The notes under the pieces: model-generated
What the model was told of the DNA's origin: nothing
Database searches by the model: none
What the model saw: the letters and a program-made list of their open reading frames with translations, nothing else
Made by a program: the position numbers and the translations under genes
Assembly: GCF_002093625.1 (NCBI RefSeq)
Contig: NZ_MRWD01000010.1
Span: 1 to 64,000 of the forward strand
Direction: 5' to 3'
Length of the DNA: 64,000 nt
Source of the DNA: Rouxiella silvae
GTDB taxonomy: Bacteria; Pseudomonadota; Gammaproteobacteria; Enterobacterales; Enterobacteriaceae
In this document: in pieces, positions 49,475 to 60,528 of the stretch
Layout of the letters: each line of letters starts with the position of its first letter
Numbering within the stretch: position 1 is the first letter of the stretch

Positions 49475-50944
49475 TTGAGTCAGCTAGAAAATACATCACA
49501 TCATCGCTCGGTGATACCGGCGGGTTCCGGCGCACTATTTTTCATTCAAACCTTCTCGACCCTAGGGTTTGCAGTTCTTTATTCCACGCTGGTGCTGTAT
49601 GCCACCAAGCGCCTAGGCTTTAGCGAAAACGATGCCAACGCCATTATGGGCGTTTTTGGTGCCTTCAACTATGGCCTGCACATGTTTGGTGGCTACCTCG
49701 GCGGCCGTTATCTGAGTAACCGTAACTTGTTCGTACTCGGGATGGTGCTGCAGGTTATCGGTTGTGCACTGATAGCTGTCGCGGGCGTGAGTGGACTCTA
49801 CTGGGGGTTGGCGATGTTCCTGACCGGCAGCGGGCTAAACGTCACCTGCCTTAACATGATGCTGACTCAGCGCTTTGCGCCAGAAGACGACCGCCGCGAG
49901 TCCGCCTTCCTGTGGAACTACGCCGGAATGAATCTTGGCTTCTTTATCGGTTTTGCGGTTGCAGGTTATTTCCAACTCAGTGACAACTATCGCGCACTGT
50001 TTATGTTTGCCACCTTAGGTAATGCAGTTGCCATTTTAGTGACCCTGTCACGTTGGAGTATCCTAAAAGATATCAATACACCGCTTAAGCAGGCTACCTC
50101 TCGCCAGTTTAAACAGCGCATGCTGATAGGTATCGCCATTTTGGTGGTGCTGGTGCCGATTATTCGCATCATGCTGACGCACGCAGCCTTCAGCAGCTAT
50201 TTCGTGGTGGCGTTGGGTATCGTAATATTTATTATTATGGGCGTAGTCACCACCCGTCATCGTCAGCAGGATGAGAAAAGCCGCATGGTGGCTTATCTGC
50301 TACTGGCTGCGGGTTCTCTGGTATTTTGGACGCTGTATCAGCTCGCCCCGATGGGACTGATGCTGTTCTCGGAAAACAACATCAACCTTAATGTTTATGG
50401 TTTTCGCGTAGCGCCGCAGTGGATCCAAGACATTAATACCGTGGTCATCGTCGTGGGCGGCCCGCTGATGGCGCTGTGGTTCAAACGTCTTCGCCAGCGC
50501 GGTTGGCGTATTGATATTCCGCTGCAGTTCTCAGGGGCTTTGTTCTGCATCGGCATTGGCATGCTGGTACTGCCGTTGGGTATTCACTTTGCCGGCAGTG
50601 ATGGCCTGATGGCCTTTAAATGGATAGTGATCAGCTATGTGTTCCAGAGTGTGGGTGAGCTGATGATTTCCCCCATCGGCTACGCGATGATTGGCAAACT
50701 TGCTCCGGCGCGTTATCAGGGCGTAATGATGGGCTGCTGGATGATGGTGACTGGGGTAGCATCCGTGCTGGCCAGCTACGTTTCGGGGCTGATGCCGGCC
50801 AATACCGGCAGTACGCCAGTGCTGACTAATCCCGGCTACAGTGAAGTATTCAACGTTTTAGGGTGGGGTTCGGTGGCAACCGGCGTGGTGCTGATGCTGC
50901 TTATTCCGCTGCTACGTCGTTTAATTCAACGGGTTCCCGCGTAA
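49475..50944 (+). CDS. POT/PTR2-family (peptide-type) MFS transporter
   Basis: 489 residues, about 14 helices, proton-coupled oligopeptide transporter family. YAGMNLGFFIGFAVAGYF matches the PTR2 motif (FYxxINxGS-like) and PIGYAMIGKLAPARYQG the helix 10-11 signature. The helix 1 motif ExxERFxYY, which couples protons in DtpA-type transporters, is missing: the aligned residues read QTFSTLGFA. TTG start at 49475 with CAGGGG upstream; no better start exists before the first helix. Monocistronic, closed by the terminator at 50967. Substrate may be peptides or something else. Confidence 0.85.
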   Translation: MSQLENTSHHRSVIPAGSGALFFIQTFSTLGFAVLYSTLVLYATKRLGFSENDANAIMGVFGAFNYGLHMFGGYLGGRYLSNRNLFVLGMVLQVIGCALIAVAGVSGLYWGLAMFLTGSGLNVTCLNMMLTQRFAPEDDRRESAFLWNYAGMNLGFFIGFAVAGYFQLSDNYRALFMFATLGNAVAILVTLSRWSILKDINTPLKQATSRQFKQRMLIGIAILVVLVPIIRIMLTHAAFSSYFVVALGIVIFIIMGVVTTRHRQQDEKSRMVAYLLLAAGSLVFWTLYQLAPMGLMLFSENNINLNVYGFRVAPQWIQDINTVVIVVGGPLMALWFKRLRQRGWRIDIPLQFSGALFCIGIGMLVLPLGIHFAGSDGLMAFKWIVISYVFQSVGELMISPIGYAMIGKLAPARYQGVMMGCWMMVTGVASVLASYVSGLMPANTGSTPVLTNPGYSEVFNVLGWGSVATGVVLMLLIPLLRRLIQRVPA

Positions 50945-50966
50945 CCTACGCGAAAATTGCACGCTC

Positions 50967-50994
50967 AGGCCCTGACTCTCAGGGCCTTTTTTTT
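50967..50994 (+). terminator. terminator after the POT-family gene
   Basis: AGGCCCTGA-CTC-TCAGGGCCT followed by eight T; a 9-bp stem. Confidence 0.9.
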
Positions 50995-51069
50995 AAGCAA
51001 TTTTTTGCAAGCAAAGGTTGCATCCTGGTGATTTTAGATGAAATCTAACAGGGCTAAGGAGGCACCAAG

Positions 51070-52011
51070 ATGAATATAATTTTCTACCACCCTACATTTG
51101 ATTCAAAGTCATGGATTGAGGGCATCAATCAGCGACTGTCTGACGCCAAGGTTCGCGCCTGGCACCGTGGAGATCAGGACCCTGCCGACTACGCGCTGGT
51201 GTGGCATCCGCCGCAGGAGATGCTGGCGCCGCGCATCGATCTAAAAGGTATCTTTGTGATGGGCGCAGGCGTTGACGCTATTCTCACTCAAGAGCTGCGT
51301 CACCCCGGCACGCTGCCCGCGGGCGTACCGCTTATCCGACTCGAAGACACCGGCATGGCGCTGCAAATGCAGGAATATGCATTGGCTAGCGTTCTGCGCT
51401 ATTTCCGCCGTATGGATGAATATCAGCTTTTTCAGCAGCAGAAACAGTGGCGACCGCTTCCGGCGCATCAGCACAGCGAGTTTACGATTGGCATCCTTGG
51501 CGCAGGGGTGCTGGGAAGTGCGGTGGCGCAAAAATTAACCGAACTTAAATTCAAGGTTCGCAGCTGGAGCCGCACACCAAAATCACTGCCGGGCGTTGAA
51601 AGTTTTTACGGCGATGATCGGCTGGCTGATTTTGCCAAAGGCTGCAAACTGTTGATTAATCTGCTGCCAAACACGCCTCAGACCGCGGGCATCCTTAATA
51701 AAAATCTATTTTCTCAACTGTGCAGCGGTGCCTATCTGATTAATCTCGGTAGGGGTATGCATCTGGTTGAAGGTGACCTGCTTAAGGCGCTCGACGGCGG
51801 CCAAATTGCTGCCGCGACGTTAGACGTTTTTGTTGAAGAACCGATGCAGCGCATGCACCCATTTTGGTCACATCCGCGTGTTAGCATTACGCCTCATATC
51901 GGTGCCGACACGTTGCCTGAAGAAGCCATGGACAATATTGTTGCCAATATCCGGGCCATTGAATCAGGGCGTGAGCCGATAGGATTGGTTGACCGCACGC
52001 TAGGATATTAA
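51070..52011 (+). CDS. ghrA: glyoxylate/hydroxypyruvate reductase A
   Basis: 313 residues, D-2-hydroxyacid dehydrogenase family. NADPH Rossmann motif [16 protein letters not shown] (about 140-155), LLPNTPQT, the catalytic Arg in [14 protein letters not shown], Glu in VFVEEPM and His in TPHIGADT. Reduces glyoxylate and hydroxypyruvate in the cytoplasm. Strong SD AAGGAGG. Followed by ycdX and ycdY, the E. coli gene order. Confidence 0.95.
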   Translation: MNIIFYHPTFDSKSWIEGINQRLSDAKVRAWHRGDQDPADYALVWHPPQEMLAPRIDLKGIFVMGAGVDAILTQELRHPGTLPAGVPLIRLEDTGMALQMQEYALASVLRYFRRMDEYQLFQQQKQWRPLPAHQHSEFTIGILGAGVLGSAVAQKLTELKFKVRSWSRTPKSLPGVESFYGDDRLADFAKGCKLLINLLPNTPQTAGILNKNLFSQLCSGAYLINLGRGMHLVEGDLLKALDGGQIAAATLDVFVEEPMQRMHPFWSHPRVSITPHIGADTLPEEAMDNIVANIRAIESGREPIGLVDRTLGY

Positions 52012-52117
52012 CTTTCGCGGCAAACTCATCTTCAACGTTTGCCAGAAGGTGTCTGACAGACCATTAACGCCGTCGCTGCTTACACTGCGACGGCCTGATT
52101 ATTTCAGGAGCAGAGCT

Positions 52118-52855
52118 ATGTTTCCCGTTGACTTACATATGCATACCGTTGCCAGTACTCACGCCTACAGCACCTTGCACGACTATATTGATGAGGCTCA
52201 GCAAAAGGGCATCAAGCTGTTTGCTATCACCGATCACGGCCCCGATATGGCCGATGCGCCTCACTATTGGCACTTTATGAACATGCAAGTTTGGCCACGC
52301 GTGATAGACGGCGTGGGTATTTTGCGCAGTATCGAGTCCAACATTAAAAATATAGACGGCGATATCGACTGTACAGGGCCTATGCTGACGGCGGTGGATT
52401 TTGTGATTGCCGGATTCCACGAGCCGGTGATGCCGCCGGTGGATAAAGAAACTCACACGCAGGCGATGATTGCCGCCATGGCCGGGGGGGAAGTGCATAT
52501 TATCAGCCATCCGGGCAACCCGAAATACCCCGTCGATATTCCTGCAATTGCCGCAGCGGCAGCGAAATACGACGTGGCGCTAGAGCTGAATAATTCATCG
52601 TTTACCCATTCACGCAAGGGCAGTGAGCCAAACTGTCGGGCGATTGTGGCGGCGGTGAAAGAAGCCGGTGGCTGGCTAGCCCTGGGATCAGATTCGCATA
52701 TTGCCTATTCTTTGGGGGGTTTTGAACACTGTGAGCGTATAATTAAGGAAGTCGGTTTTCCTGAAGATCGTATTCTGAACGTCAGTCCGCGCCGGTTCCT
52801 GGACTTTCTGCAAAGACGCGGTCGCCCGGCAATTGCAGAATTCAGCGAACTGTGA
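52118..52855 (+). CDS. ycdX: YcdX, PHP-family zinc phosphatase
   Basis: 245 residues, exactly the E. coli length from the ATG at 52118, which follows AGGAGC; the open frame from 52049 has no SD. The PHP metal motifs are [30 protein letters not shown] and LGSDSH. A trinuclear-zinc phosphatase linked to swarming in E. coli; physiological substrate unclear. Activated by its partner chaperone YcdY, encoded next. Confidence 0.95.
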   Translation: MFPVDLHMHTVASTHAYSTLHDYIDEAQQKGIKLFAITDHGPDMADAPHYWHFMNMQVWPRVIDGVGILRSIESNIKNIDGDIDCTGPMLTAVDFVIAGFHEPVMPPVDKETHTQAMIAAMAGGEVHIISHPGNPKYPVDIPAIAAAAAKYDVALELNNSSFTHSRKGSEPNCRAIVAAVKEAGGWLALGSDSHIAYSLGGFEHCERIIKEVGFPEDRILNVSPRRFLDFLQRRGRPAIAEFSEL

Positions 52856-52918
52856 CATTGTCACGCAAATTTTTGCTTTGCCAACTTTTACGTTGCCAAC
52901 CATAGTCAGGGTTTTACT

Positions 52919-53503
52919 ATGAATGAGTTTTCGATTGTCTGCCGCGTGCTGGGCACCCTGTTTTACCGTCAGCCACAAGACCCGCTGTTGGTGCCACTGT
53001 TTGGCCTGATTCAGCAGGGTAAGCTTCGCGAACATTGGCCGCTGGAGCAGGACGCCTTGCTGCTTCGCCTGCAGCAAAGCGCTGATCCGCAGGCGCTGGC
53101 CGCCGAGTTTAATCACCTGTTCGTGGGCAATGAATCCGCCGTCTCTCCATTTCGCAGCAGCTATGTGGAAGGCGATTCAGAGCAGGAAGTGCGCACTTTC
53201 CTCAAGCAACGCGGTATGCCATTGAGCGAAGCCCCGGCCGACCACTTTGGCGCAATGTTGCTCGCCGCTTCCTGGCTTGAAGACCAGTCACAGCAGGATG
53301 AAGCGGCGGCGCAAATTGCGCTGTTTGATGAGTACATGTTGCCGTGGTGTGGAAAGTTTCTGGGGAAGGTAGAAGCCCACGCAACCAGTGGTTTTTACCG
53401 CACGCTGTCTGAAATCAGCCGTGAAGCCATCACTGCCATGCGGGATGAGCTTGAAGAAGCACTGCCTGAAGATATTGAAGACGGTGAAGAAGACGAGCAG
53501 TAA
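52919..53503 (+). CDS. ycdY: YcdY, TorD/DmsD-family chaperone
   Basis: 194 residues, all-helical redox-enzyme maturation family. Start MNEFSIVCRVLGTLFYRQPQ, central FNHLFVGNESAVSPFRSSYV, acidic C-terminus. In E. coli it promotes zinc loading of YcdX. 63 bases after ycdX; a terminator at 53533 closes the ghrA-ycdX-ycdY run. Confidence 0.93.
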   Translation: MNEFSIVCRVLGTLFYRQPQDPLLVPLFGLIQQGKLREHWPLEQDALLLRLQQSADPQALAAEFNHLFVGNESAVSPFRSSYVEGDSEQEVRTFLKQRGMPLSEAPADHFGAMLLAASWLEDQSQQDEAAAQIALFDEYMLPWCGKFLGKVEAHATSGFYRTLSEISREAITAMRDELEEALPEDIEDGEEDEQ

Positions 53504-53532
53504 GCCCTGACTTTCTGAAAAGAGGAGGGTAA

Positions 53533-53588
53533 AAAACGCCTGAGGTGATGTGCAAACTTGTATGATTACAGACTCAGGCGTTTTCTTT
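53533..53588. terminator. bidirectional terminator between ycdY and yceB
   Basis: AAAACGCCTGAG pairs with CTCAGGCGTTTT around a loop of about 28 bases, with A-run and T-run on either side, between convergent genes. Confidence 0.75.
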
Positions 53589-54151
53589 TAATCAGTAAAC
53601 GGGATCACCAGTTCGCCCGGCTTCACTTCAATTCCTTTGGCCAACTTTTTGGCCATCGCTTCACCTTTACTGCGATCGCTGCTCAGCACGTAGGCCGGTT
53701 TCTGATCAAAGTATGATTTCAACGACTGATTCAGGTAAGGCATCAGACCTTTGATAACCGACTGCATTTTTTCCGGTTTAACGGTGTAGTCGACAACTTC
53801 CATATCTTTCAGGTAAATCGCGCCTTCGTCTTTGTTAAAGCTTGGCGTCGCCTTCAACGTGAGCGTCATGTTGGCCTTTTGCGCGCCGAACAGCGAGTTG
53901 ACATCAATATCGGCATCGCCGGTTAGGGTGACTTTTCCAGGCTCCGCTCGGCCAATCTGGCTGCTCAAATTGGTTAACGTAATGCGTGCGTCTACTAGCC
54001 CGGGCACGCCAAGCTGTTTCTGGAAGTCATTGTGTTTGTGCAGGTAATCATTAACTTCCTGCTCGCTCAGCGAGTATTGGGTGAGGTGATTACATCCGGC
54101 AAGTAGGCCGGTAAAAATCAGGGCAGCGGCCCCTAAAAATAACTTTCTCAT
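53588..54151 (-). CDS. yceB: YceB-family lipoprotein (DUF1439)
   Basis: 187 residues. Lipoprotein signal peptide with lipobox LLAGC (Cys about 20), followed by a DUF1439 domain beginning YSLSEQEVNDYLHKHNDFQK and ending GIEKPGELVIPFTD-like. Mature protein is probably anchored in the outer membrane facing the periplasm. Function unknown. Monocistronic, 123 bases after grxB. Confidence 0.92.
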   Translation of the reverse strand: MRKLFLGAAALIFTGLLAGCNHLTQYSLSEQEVNDYLHKHNDFQKQLGVPGLVDARITLTNLSSQIGRAEPGKVTLTGDADIDVNSLFGAQKANMTLTLKATPSFNKDEGAIYLKDMEVVDYTVKPEKMQSVIKGLMPYLNQSLKSYFDQKPAYVLSSDRSKGEAMAKKLAKGIEVKPGELVIPFTD

Positions 54152-54274
54152 GACTTCCTCAATTGACAGGTAGAAGGCGCCTAGTATGCCTGCTTTTTAA
54201 ATGACGAGGGAAATAATCAGGGAGGTGAATACCAAGGACCGCACCGAAAGCGCAGTCCTTGTGCAAACATTGCG

Positions 54275-54922
54275 CTAGCTGGCGATGCTGGTCAGCAAGT
54301 TTATCTGTGTTTGCTTGGCCATGTTGTCACGATAGGCCTGTACGCGAGTCGGCAGTTCGACGCCTTTAACAATCGACAATGAGCGCAGTACCGGGAACAG
54401 GTGAATATCGTCCTCTGAAAGCTCACCGTTCACTGCATTAGGCTCCTTGATGAGTTTGTCCAACTCACGCAGGTCCTGATTGATTTTCTTGACGAGTCCC
54501 GTCGAATGCTGCAAATGCTCTTTGAAATCGCCCATTTTTGCCTGCTTTTTGTCACTGAAGTACTGACGAGCCTGCGGGGTTGCGAACTCTTCAAAAGGCG
54601 CGCTGGCAAAGCGGGGAATCAGCAGTTTTTGTGTATATTCAGAGACATGACGCAGCCAGGTTTCGACTGCGGCGCTGAGTGGGCCGGTGAGCAGAGGTTT
54701 GCGGTCTAAGTTATCAACATATTTTACTATGTCGAGGCTCTCTGGCATAAAGCTGCCATCTTGTTTCTGCAAGATGGGGACCATCTTTTGACCGACCATC
54801 GACGTTGGCGTTTTCTCGTCGTCATTGAGCAGCGCTTTTACTTCAACCGGAAGATTTTTAAGCCCAAAAATCATGCGCGCTTTCACGCAGTAGGGGCAGT
54901 GTTCATAAACATATAACTTCAT
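54275..54922 (-). CDS. grxB: glutaredoxin 2
   Basis: 215 residues, GST-like glutaredoxin. N-terminal thioredoxin domain with the active site CPYC (YEHCPYCVKARM, Cys9/Cys12), the cis-Pro TSMVGQKMVPIL, and a C-terminal helical domain. Glutathione-dependent disulfide reductase. If the arsC remnant at 18526 were active, such glutaredoxins would be its electron donors. E. coli gene order (grxB next to mdtH) is kept. Confidence 0.95.
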   Translation of the reverse strand: MKLYVYEHCPYCVKARMIFGLKNLPVEVKALLNDDEKTPTSMVGQKMVPILQKQDGSFMPESLDIVKYVDNLDRKPLLTGPLSAAVETWLRHVSEYTQKLLIPRFASAPFEEFATPQARQYFSDKKQAKMGDFKEHLQHSTGLVKKINQDLRELDKLIKEPNAVNGELSEDDIHLFPVLRSLSIVKGVELPTRVQAYRDNMAKQTQINLLTSIAS

Positions 54923-55058
54923 AGTACGTCGCTCCTTTTGTACCGGCCGAGGCGTGGCCTCAGCCGTTAGGTTTTCAGTGACCAGAGGCGTGTCAGTTAA
55001 TGAGTATGGTGAAGATTGGTGCTGAGATCAAACCACCGAACAGGTTTTAGGACGGCAC

Positions 55059-56273
55059 CTAGGGAAGCTGATTTCCGCTAAGCATCGCGGGTTCGATACG
55101 ACGCAGATAAAACTGCCAATAGAGACCGGCGAGAGTGATTAGCCCGACAATACCCAGTAAAAACCAGGGTAATTGAGGAAGTTGCAACGCGCGACCCGTG
55201 TCGTACATCCATCCACCGCCGGTATAACCTATCACACCGCCGATGGCCAGCCCGAGACGACTAAAGCCCATATAGCTGCCGCGTGCTCGTGCATCGGCCA
55301 AGGAGGCACTCAGCGTTTCGCGGGCGGGCTCGGCAATAATTGCCCCGATATAGAAGAAGCCAATCAGCAGCAGCAGAGGATTAATTCCGCTCACCATGCC
55401 CACGGGAATTAAACTCAGGGTCATAATTAGCAGGCCGCACATCAGGCGTTTTTCGAGGCTGAAACGCGTTTCACTCCAACGCGCAATCGGATAAAGCAGG
55501 GTTAGAGACAGTGCCGCTTCAATAGCGTACATCCATTTTACCGCCGTTGGCGTTCCGGCCATGTCATTCACCGCGATGGGCAACATCAGCATCACCTGTA
55601 CGGTGAGCATGTAGTAGCCGGTCAGCGTTAATACGTAGCTGATAAAGCGTTTGTCGCGCAGAACGCGCATCATGCCTTCACGCATTGGCGCGCGTCCGGC
55701 AGAAATGCGATAGGCAGGCAGGAAAATGGCGTTAAACAGCGCCGCGAGCACGAAGATCCCCGCACCCACCCAGCATACGAAATGAAAATTATACTGCAGC
55801 AGCCAACTGCCGATCAGCGCGCCAATCACCGCCCCCGCGCTGTCTTGCATCATTAACAGCGAGAAGAATCGGCTGCGTTCACGGGGACGAATCAGCTTGA
55901 TGACCAATGCGGTGCGCGGTGGATCGAATAATGTGCCGCCGAGGCCGGATAAAATGCAAGAACACACCAATATCCACGGGCTGTCTGCCAGCGCCATGGT
56001 GGCAAATCCCGACGCACGCAGCAGCATGCCGGTGATAATCATTGGCTTGGCGCCAAAACGGTCGGCGATGGCACCGCCAAAAATCCCTAATCCCTGCTGC
56101 GTGAGCTGTCTTAGCCCTAGCGCCAAGCCCACTGCCATCGCGGCCCAACCGAGTTGGTCAACGAAGCGAATTGAGATAAGCGGGAAGACGACAAAGAACC
56201 CTAATATGACTAAAGCGTTGTCAAACAGTAAGAAAAACTTTCCCAAGCTGCGCGCTTGCGATACCAGAGACAT
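55059..56273 (-). CDS. mdtH: multidrug MFS transporter MdtH
   Basis: 404 residues, 12 helices. High similarity to E. coli MdtH, including [20 protein letters not shown], the motif [14 protein letters not shown] and [16 protein letters not shown]. Proton-driven efflux; the E. coli protein gives fluoroquinolone resistance when overproduced. Read leftward from a promoter in the gap shared with rimJ. 136 bases separate its stop from grxB. Confidence 0.94.
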   Translation of the reverse strand: MSLVSQARSLGKFFLLFDNALVILGFFVVFPLISIRFVDQLGWAAMAVGLALGLRQLTQQGLGIFGGAIADRFGAKPMIITGMLLRASGFATMALADSPWILVCSCILSGLGGTLFDPPRTALVIKLIRPRERSRFFSLLMMQDSAGAVIGALIGSWLLQYNFHFVCWVGAGIFVLAALFNAIFLPAYRISAGRAPMREGMMRVLRDKRFISYVLTLTGYYMLTVQVMLMLPIAVNDMAGTPTAVKWMYAIEAALSLTLLYPIARWSETRFSLEKRLMCGLLIMTLSLIPVGMVSGINPLLLLIGFFYIGAIIAEPARETLSASLADARARGSYMGFSRLGLAIGGVIGYTGGGWMYDTGRALQLPQLPWFLLGIVGLITLAGLYWQFYLRRIEPAMLSGNQLP

Positions 56274-56592
56274 GTGTCACCCTGACCAAATATTGGCATC
56301 CATTCCGGAAGATGCCGAGAAAAAGAATCCACACCAGTCTGAACCCGAAACAGGCAATTAGATAGGGCGCTATAGATAATATTTTTTTATCGTCAATAGG
56401 CGAGTAGACTGGCAAAATCAGAGACCAGTGACTGAAACTACTGAATAAATTTTCGGCTAACTCAATATAGAGTACAGGTCTCGGCTATGATGCAGTGAGG
56501 GGCAGTGCGGGTGGTTTTGGACAAGCGGGAAGAAAGACGACTATTTCCTATGAAATGTTCTTATCGAGCCGCACATAACGTGGAGGGAAGGG
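56274..56592. other. divergent control region mdtH / rimJ
   Basis: 319 bases without a gene. On the minus strand TTGACG (56396-56391) and TATAGC (56374-56369), 16 bases apart, form a plausible mdtH promoter. The rimJ side has GGAGGGAAGG as SD, but no promoter I can rely on. Confidence 0.5.
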
Positions 56593-57177
56593 ATGTTTGG
56601 CTATCGATCAGCAGCACCAAAAGTGAGGCTTACTACAGACCGAATGGTACTGCGTTTAGTCTATGAACGCGACGCGCATCGTCTTGCGGATTATTATGCG
56701 GAAAACCGCGCGTTTTTAAAGCCGTGGGAACCCATCAGGGATGAAAGCCACTGTTATCCTTCCGGTTGGCAGGCGCGACTTGGCCTGATTAACGAGATGC
56801 AAAAACAGGGAACGGCCTACTATTTTATTCTGCTCGACTCCGATGAGAATCAGGTCCGCGGCGTGGCAAATTTTAGCAACGTACTGCGCGGATCCTTCCA
56901 CGCCTGCTTTCTGGGCTATTCCCTCGGACAGCAATGGCAGGGGCAGGGATTGATGCACGAAGCGCTACAGTCGCTAATTCGTTACATGCAGCGTCAGCAG
57001 AAAATGCATCGCATTATGGCGAACTACATGCCACATAACCATCGCAGCGGTGACCTGCTCGAGCGTTTGGGCTTTGAGCGTGAAGGCTATGCGAAGGACT
57101 TTTTGCTGATTGATGGGAAATGGCAGGACCACGTTTTGATGGCCTTAACGGACAATCAATGGCTGCCACCGAGATAA
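56593..57177 (+). CDS. rimJ: ribosomal protein S5 N-terminal alanine acetyltransferase
   Basis: 194 residues, GNAT fold. Start [20 protein letters not shown], acetyl-CoA loop [19 protein letters not shown] (about 107-125), then [19 protein letters not shown]. Acetylates S5 and has roles in ribosome assembly. SD GGAGGGAAGG. yceH follows 14 bases later. Confidence 0.95.
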   Translation: MFGYRSAAPKVRLTTDRMVLRLVYERDAHRLADYYAENRAFLKPWEPIRDESHCYPSGWQARLGLINEMQKQGTAYYFILLDSDENQVRGVANFSNVLRGSFHACFLGYSLGQQWQGQGLMHEALQSLIRYMQRQQKMHRIMANYMPHNHRSGDLLERLGFEREGYAKDFLLIDGKWQDHVLMALTDNQWLPPR

Positions 57178-57191
57178 GGAACGAGAGCATC

Positions 57192-57854
57192 ATGAAATTC
57201 GAATTTAGCGCCAAAGAAGCGCGTGTCATTGGCTGTATGTTAGAAAAGCACGTCACTACGCCGGAGCAGTATCCGCTCAGCCTTAACGGCCTCACTACCG
57301 CCTGTAATCAAAAGACCAATCGTGAACCCGTGATGGACCTCAGCGAGTCAGAGGTTCAACAAACGCTGGATTTACTGCTGCGTAAACACCTCATTCGCTC
57401 CGTCAGCGGCAGTCGTACCATGAAGTACGAACATCGTTTTTGTAATTCCGAGTTTGGGAATCTTAAATTTTCGCCTGCAGAAGTGGCCCTCGCCGCCACG
57501 CTGCTGCTGCGCGGTGCGCAAACGCCGGGAGAGTTACGCACACGTACCCATCGGCTGCATGATTTTGCCGATGTCACCGACGTTGAGCGCACCCTTAACG
57601 AGATGGCCAGTCGCGAAGACGGCCCCTTTTGCGTGCGATTGGCGCGTGAGCCGGGCAAGCGCGAAAGCCGCTACATGCATCTGTTTAGCGGTGACGTCAG
57701 CGATGCCGCCCCCGATGACGAACCGTTTATTCCTGCCGGCTCGTCTGCCAGTGCGGCGCGTGACGCATTGGCCGAACGGGTTGCCGTGCTTGAAACCGAG
57801 GTCAACGTGCTGAAGCAGCGCCTCGCCGATCTGCTTGAAAGGCTCGCTGACTAG
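57192..57854 (+). CDS. yceH: YceH (DUF480) protein
   Basis: 220 residues, two winged-helix domains (DUF480) and a C-terminal coiled coil (about 190-218, [20 protein letters not shown]). Start at 57192 ([19 protein letters not shown]) matches E. coli YceH; the longer frame from 57120 overlaps rimJ. Function unknown. Part of the rimJ-yceH-mviM run. Confidence 0.93.
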   Translation: MKFEFSAKEARVIGCMLEKHVTTPEQYPLSLNGLTTACNQKTNREPVMDLSESEVQQTLDLLLRKHLIRSVSGSRTMKYEHRFCNSEFGNLKFSPAEVALAATLLLRGAQTPGELRTRTHRLHDFADVTDVERTLNEMASREDGPFCVRLAREPGKRESRYMHLFSGDVSDAAPDDEPFIPAGSSASAARDALAERVAVLETEVNVLKQRLADLLERLAD

Positions 57855-57863
57855 GGAGAGACT

Positions 57864-58799
57864 ATGAGTAAACTTCGTATTGGCGTCGTCGGGCTCGGCG
57901 GTATTGCACAAAAAGCCTATCTGCCGATCTTGGCCCAGGCTAACGGCTGGACGCTGGCGGGGGGCTTTTCCCCCAATCAGGCTAAAGCCCAGGCGGTGTG
58001 CGACAGTTATCGTTTCAGATGTTATTCACAGCTCGATGCCTTGGCGGGAGACAGTGACGCGGTATTTGTTCACAGCAGCACCGAGTCGCATTTTAACGTA
58101 GTGAGTCAGTTGCTTAATGCTGGCGTTCACGTTTACGTTGATAAGCCTCTGGCCGCCACGTTGTCGCAGGCCGAACAGCTTATCGAGCTGGCTCATCGTC
58201 GCGGTAAGGCGCTGATGGTGGGCTTTAATCGCCGCTTTGCTCCCCTCTACGTACAGCTAAAGCAGCAACTGACTCAGCATGCGAACGCACCTGTATCGAT
58301 ACGCCTCGATAAACACCGTGCTGATAGCGTAGGGCCGAATGACCTGGCGTTTACGCTGTTGGACGATTATCTGCACGTGGTGGATACCGCACTATGGCTG
58401 GCTGGCGATAATGTTAAGCGGTTGGGTGGACAAATTAACTGTAATACCGACAATCAGCTGATTTACGCCGAACACCAGTTTAGCGGCGGCGATTGGCGAA
58501 TTACCACCTCAATGCACCGCCGCGCCGGAACTCAGCGCGAGTCGGTTCAGGCTGTGAGCGACGGGGGATGGTATCAGGTAAACGAGATGCGCCAGTGGCA
58601 GCAGGAGCAGGCGAACGGCATCAGTGAGCAACCGATCGCCGGATGGCAGACTACGCTGGCACAGCGCGGTTTCGAAGGCGCGGTGCGGCACTTTATCGAT
58701 TGTGTTACCCATCAAACGTCCCCTGAAACCAGCGGCGAGCAGGCGATTGTTGCACAAAGAATTATCGAACAATTACTGCAGGAACAACGATTAGTCTGA
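57864..58799 (+). CDS. mviM: MviM (YceM) predicted oxidoreductase
   Basis: 311 residues, Gfo/Idh/MocA family. NAD(P)-binding VGLGGIAQKAYLPIL at about 8-22, DKPLAATLSQAE with the catalytic-type Lys, and a C-terminal alpha/beta domain. Physiological substrate unknown; found upstream of murJ throughout the Enterobacterales. 9 bases after yceH. Confidence 0.93.
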   Translation: MSKLRIGVVGLGGIAQKAYLPILAQANGWTLAGGFSPNQAKAQAVCDSYRFRCYSQLDALAGDSDAVFVHSSTESHFNVVSQLLNAGVHVYVDKPLAATLSQAEQLIELAHRRGKALMVGFNRRFAPLYVQLKQQLTQHANAPVSIRLDKHRADSVGPNDLAFTLLDDYLHVVDTALWLAGDNVKRLGGQINCNTDNQLIYAEHQFSGGDWRITTSMHRRAGTQRESVQAVSDGGWYQVNEMRQWQQEQANGISEQPIAGWQTTLAQRGFEGAVRHFIDCVTHQTSPETSGEQAIVAQRIIEQLLQEQRLV

Positions 58800-58928
58800 T
58801 AATTGTGCAGGGGAAACAAGTTATAACAACTGCCTGTAGCTATTGTATTTTTGATACGTAGACTATACGCACTTCCGAACCTTGCCGGTGCCTCGTTGAC
58901 GGGTTTGCCGGCCACAAGAATAAGTCAC

Positions 58929-60458
58929 ATGAATCTACTGAAGTCTCTAGCTGCCGTCAGTTCAATGACGATGTTTTCACGCGTGCTGGGTTTTGCCCGT
59001 GATGCGATAGTTGCCCGAGTATTTGGGGCAGGAATGGTAACCGATGCCTTTTTCGTTGCCTTTAAATTACCTAACCTACTGCGCCGTATTTTTGCCGAAG
59101 GTGCTTTTTCTCAGGCCTTTGTCCCTATTTTAGCCGAGTATAAAAGTCAGCAGGGCGAAGAGGCGACCCGCACCTTTATAGCCTTTGTGTCCGGTCTACT
59201 CACTCTGGTGCTGGCACTGGTGACGATTGCCGGCATGCTGGCCGCGCCCTGGGTTATTTACATCACCGCCCCCGGTTTTGCCGACACGCCAGACAAATTT
59301 GCGCTCACGACCTCACTGCTGCGCGTAACGTTTCCCTATATTTTGCTGATTTCACTCGCGTCGCTGGCGGGGGCTATTCTCAATACCTGGAACCGTTTCT
59401 CTATTCCAGCCTTTGCGCCCACCTTCCTTAACGTCAGCATGATCCTATTTGCACTCTTTGCCGCACCGTATTTCCATCCGCCAGTGATGGCGCTGGCGTG
59501 GGCGGTGGTCGCGGGTGGCGTGTTGCAGCTTGGCTATCAACTACCGCACCTGAAAAAAATTGGCATGCTGGTGTTGCCGCGTTTGAATCTCAAAGATGCG
59601 GGCGTATGGCGGGTGATGCGCCAGATGGGACCGGCTATCCTTGGCGTATCGGTAAGCCAGATTTCACTGATCATTAACACGATTTTTGCCTCGTTTCTGG
59701 TTTCCGGCTCCGTGTCGTGGATGTACTACGCTGATCGCTTGATGGAGTTTCCTTCCGGCGTACTGGGCGTCGCCTTGGGCACCATTTTATTGCCTTCGCT
59801 GGCGCGCAGTTTCTCCAGCGGTAACCACAAAGAATATAATCGCCTGATGGACTGGGGTCTGCGTCTGTGCTTCCTGCTGGCGCTGCCGAGCTCGGTGGCG
59901 TTAGGAATTCTGGCTAAGCCATTGACCGTTGCGCTGTTCCAGTACGGCAAGTTTAGCGCTTTCGATGCCTCGATGACCCAGCGCGCGCTGGTGGCTTATT
60001 CGGTTGGATTGATGGGGCTTATTGTCGTGAAAGTGTTGGCACCGGGCTTCTACTCGCGTCAGGACATTAAAACGCCGGTAAAAATCGCTATCATCACCCT
60101 GATTATGACGCAGGTAATGAATCTGGCCTTTATTGGCCCGCTTAAACATGCTGGCCTCTCGCTTTCAATCGGCCTCGCCGCCTGTCTGAATGCCTCACTG
60201 CTTTACTGGCAACTGCGCAAGCAGGATATTTTCCAACCGCAGCCGGGCTGGAGAAGTTTCTTAATCCGATTGATTATTGCCGTTATCGCTATGGCCGCAG
60301 CGTTGGTGGGCATGATGTATGTGATGCCCGACTGGTCGGTAGGCGGCATGACCATGCGACTGTTGCGTCTTGCTGCGGTAGTGGTGGTGGGCGTGGTGGT
60401 CTATTTCGGCGTGCTGGGGCTGCTGGGCTTCAAAATTAAAGATTACGCGCGAAGTTAG
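58929..60458 (+). CDS. murJ: lipid II flippase MurJ (MviN)
   Basis: 509 residues, 14 membrane helices, MOP superfamily. Start [20 protein letters not shown] at 58929 matches E. coli; the open frame from 58851 is upstream extension. The conserved [19 protein letters not shown] and [16 protein letters not shown] (loop with essential Arg) are intact. Flips lipid II across the inner membrane; essential for peptidoglycan synthesis. In E. coli the flgN-flgM genes follow; here argS is next, convergent. Confidence 0.96.
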   Translation: MNLLKSLAAVSSMTMFSRVLGFARDAIVARVFGAGMVTDAFFVAFKLPNLLRRIFAEGAFSQAFVPILAEYKSQQGEEATRTFIAFVSGLLTLVLALVTIAGMLAAPWVIYITAPGFADTPDKFALTTSLLRVTFPYILLISLASLAGAILNTWNRFSIPAFAPTFLNVSMILFALFAAPYFHPPVMALAWAVVAGGVLQLGYQLPHLKKIGMLVLPRLNLKDAGVWRVMRQMGPAILGVSVSQISLIINTIFASFLVSGSVSWMYYADRLMEFPSGVLGVALGTILLPSLARSFSSGNHKEYNRLMDWGLRLCFLLALPSSVALGILAKPLTVALFQYGKFSAFDASMTQRALVAYSVGLMGLIVVKVLAPGFYSRQDIKTPVKIAIITLIMTQVMNLAFIGPLKHAGLSLSIGLAACLNASLLYWQLRKQDIFQPQPGWRSFLIRLIIAVIAMAAALVGMMYVMPDWSVGGMTMRLLRLAAVVVVGVVVYFGVLGLLGFKIKDYARS

Positions 60459-60481
60459 CTTTCCGCTTACGTCAAACGCAT

Positions 60482-60511
60482 AAAAAAGGCCGCTTTCGCG
60501 GCCTTTTCTTT
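60482..60511. terminator. bidirectional terminator between murJ and argS
   Basis: AAAAAAGGCCGC-TTTC-GCGGCCTTTTCTTT, a 10-bp GC-rich stem with tetraloop between convergent genes. Confidence 0.92.
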
Positions 60512-60528
60512 ACTTCATAACGCCGAGG

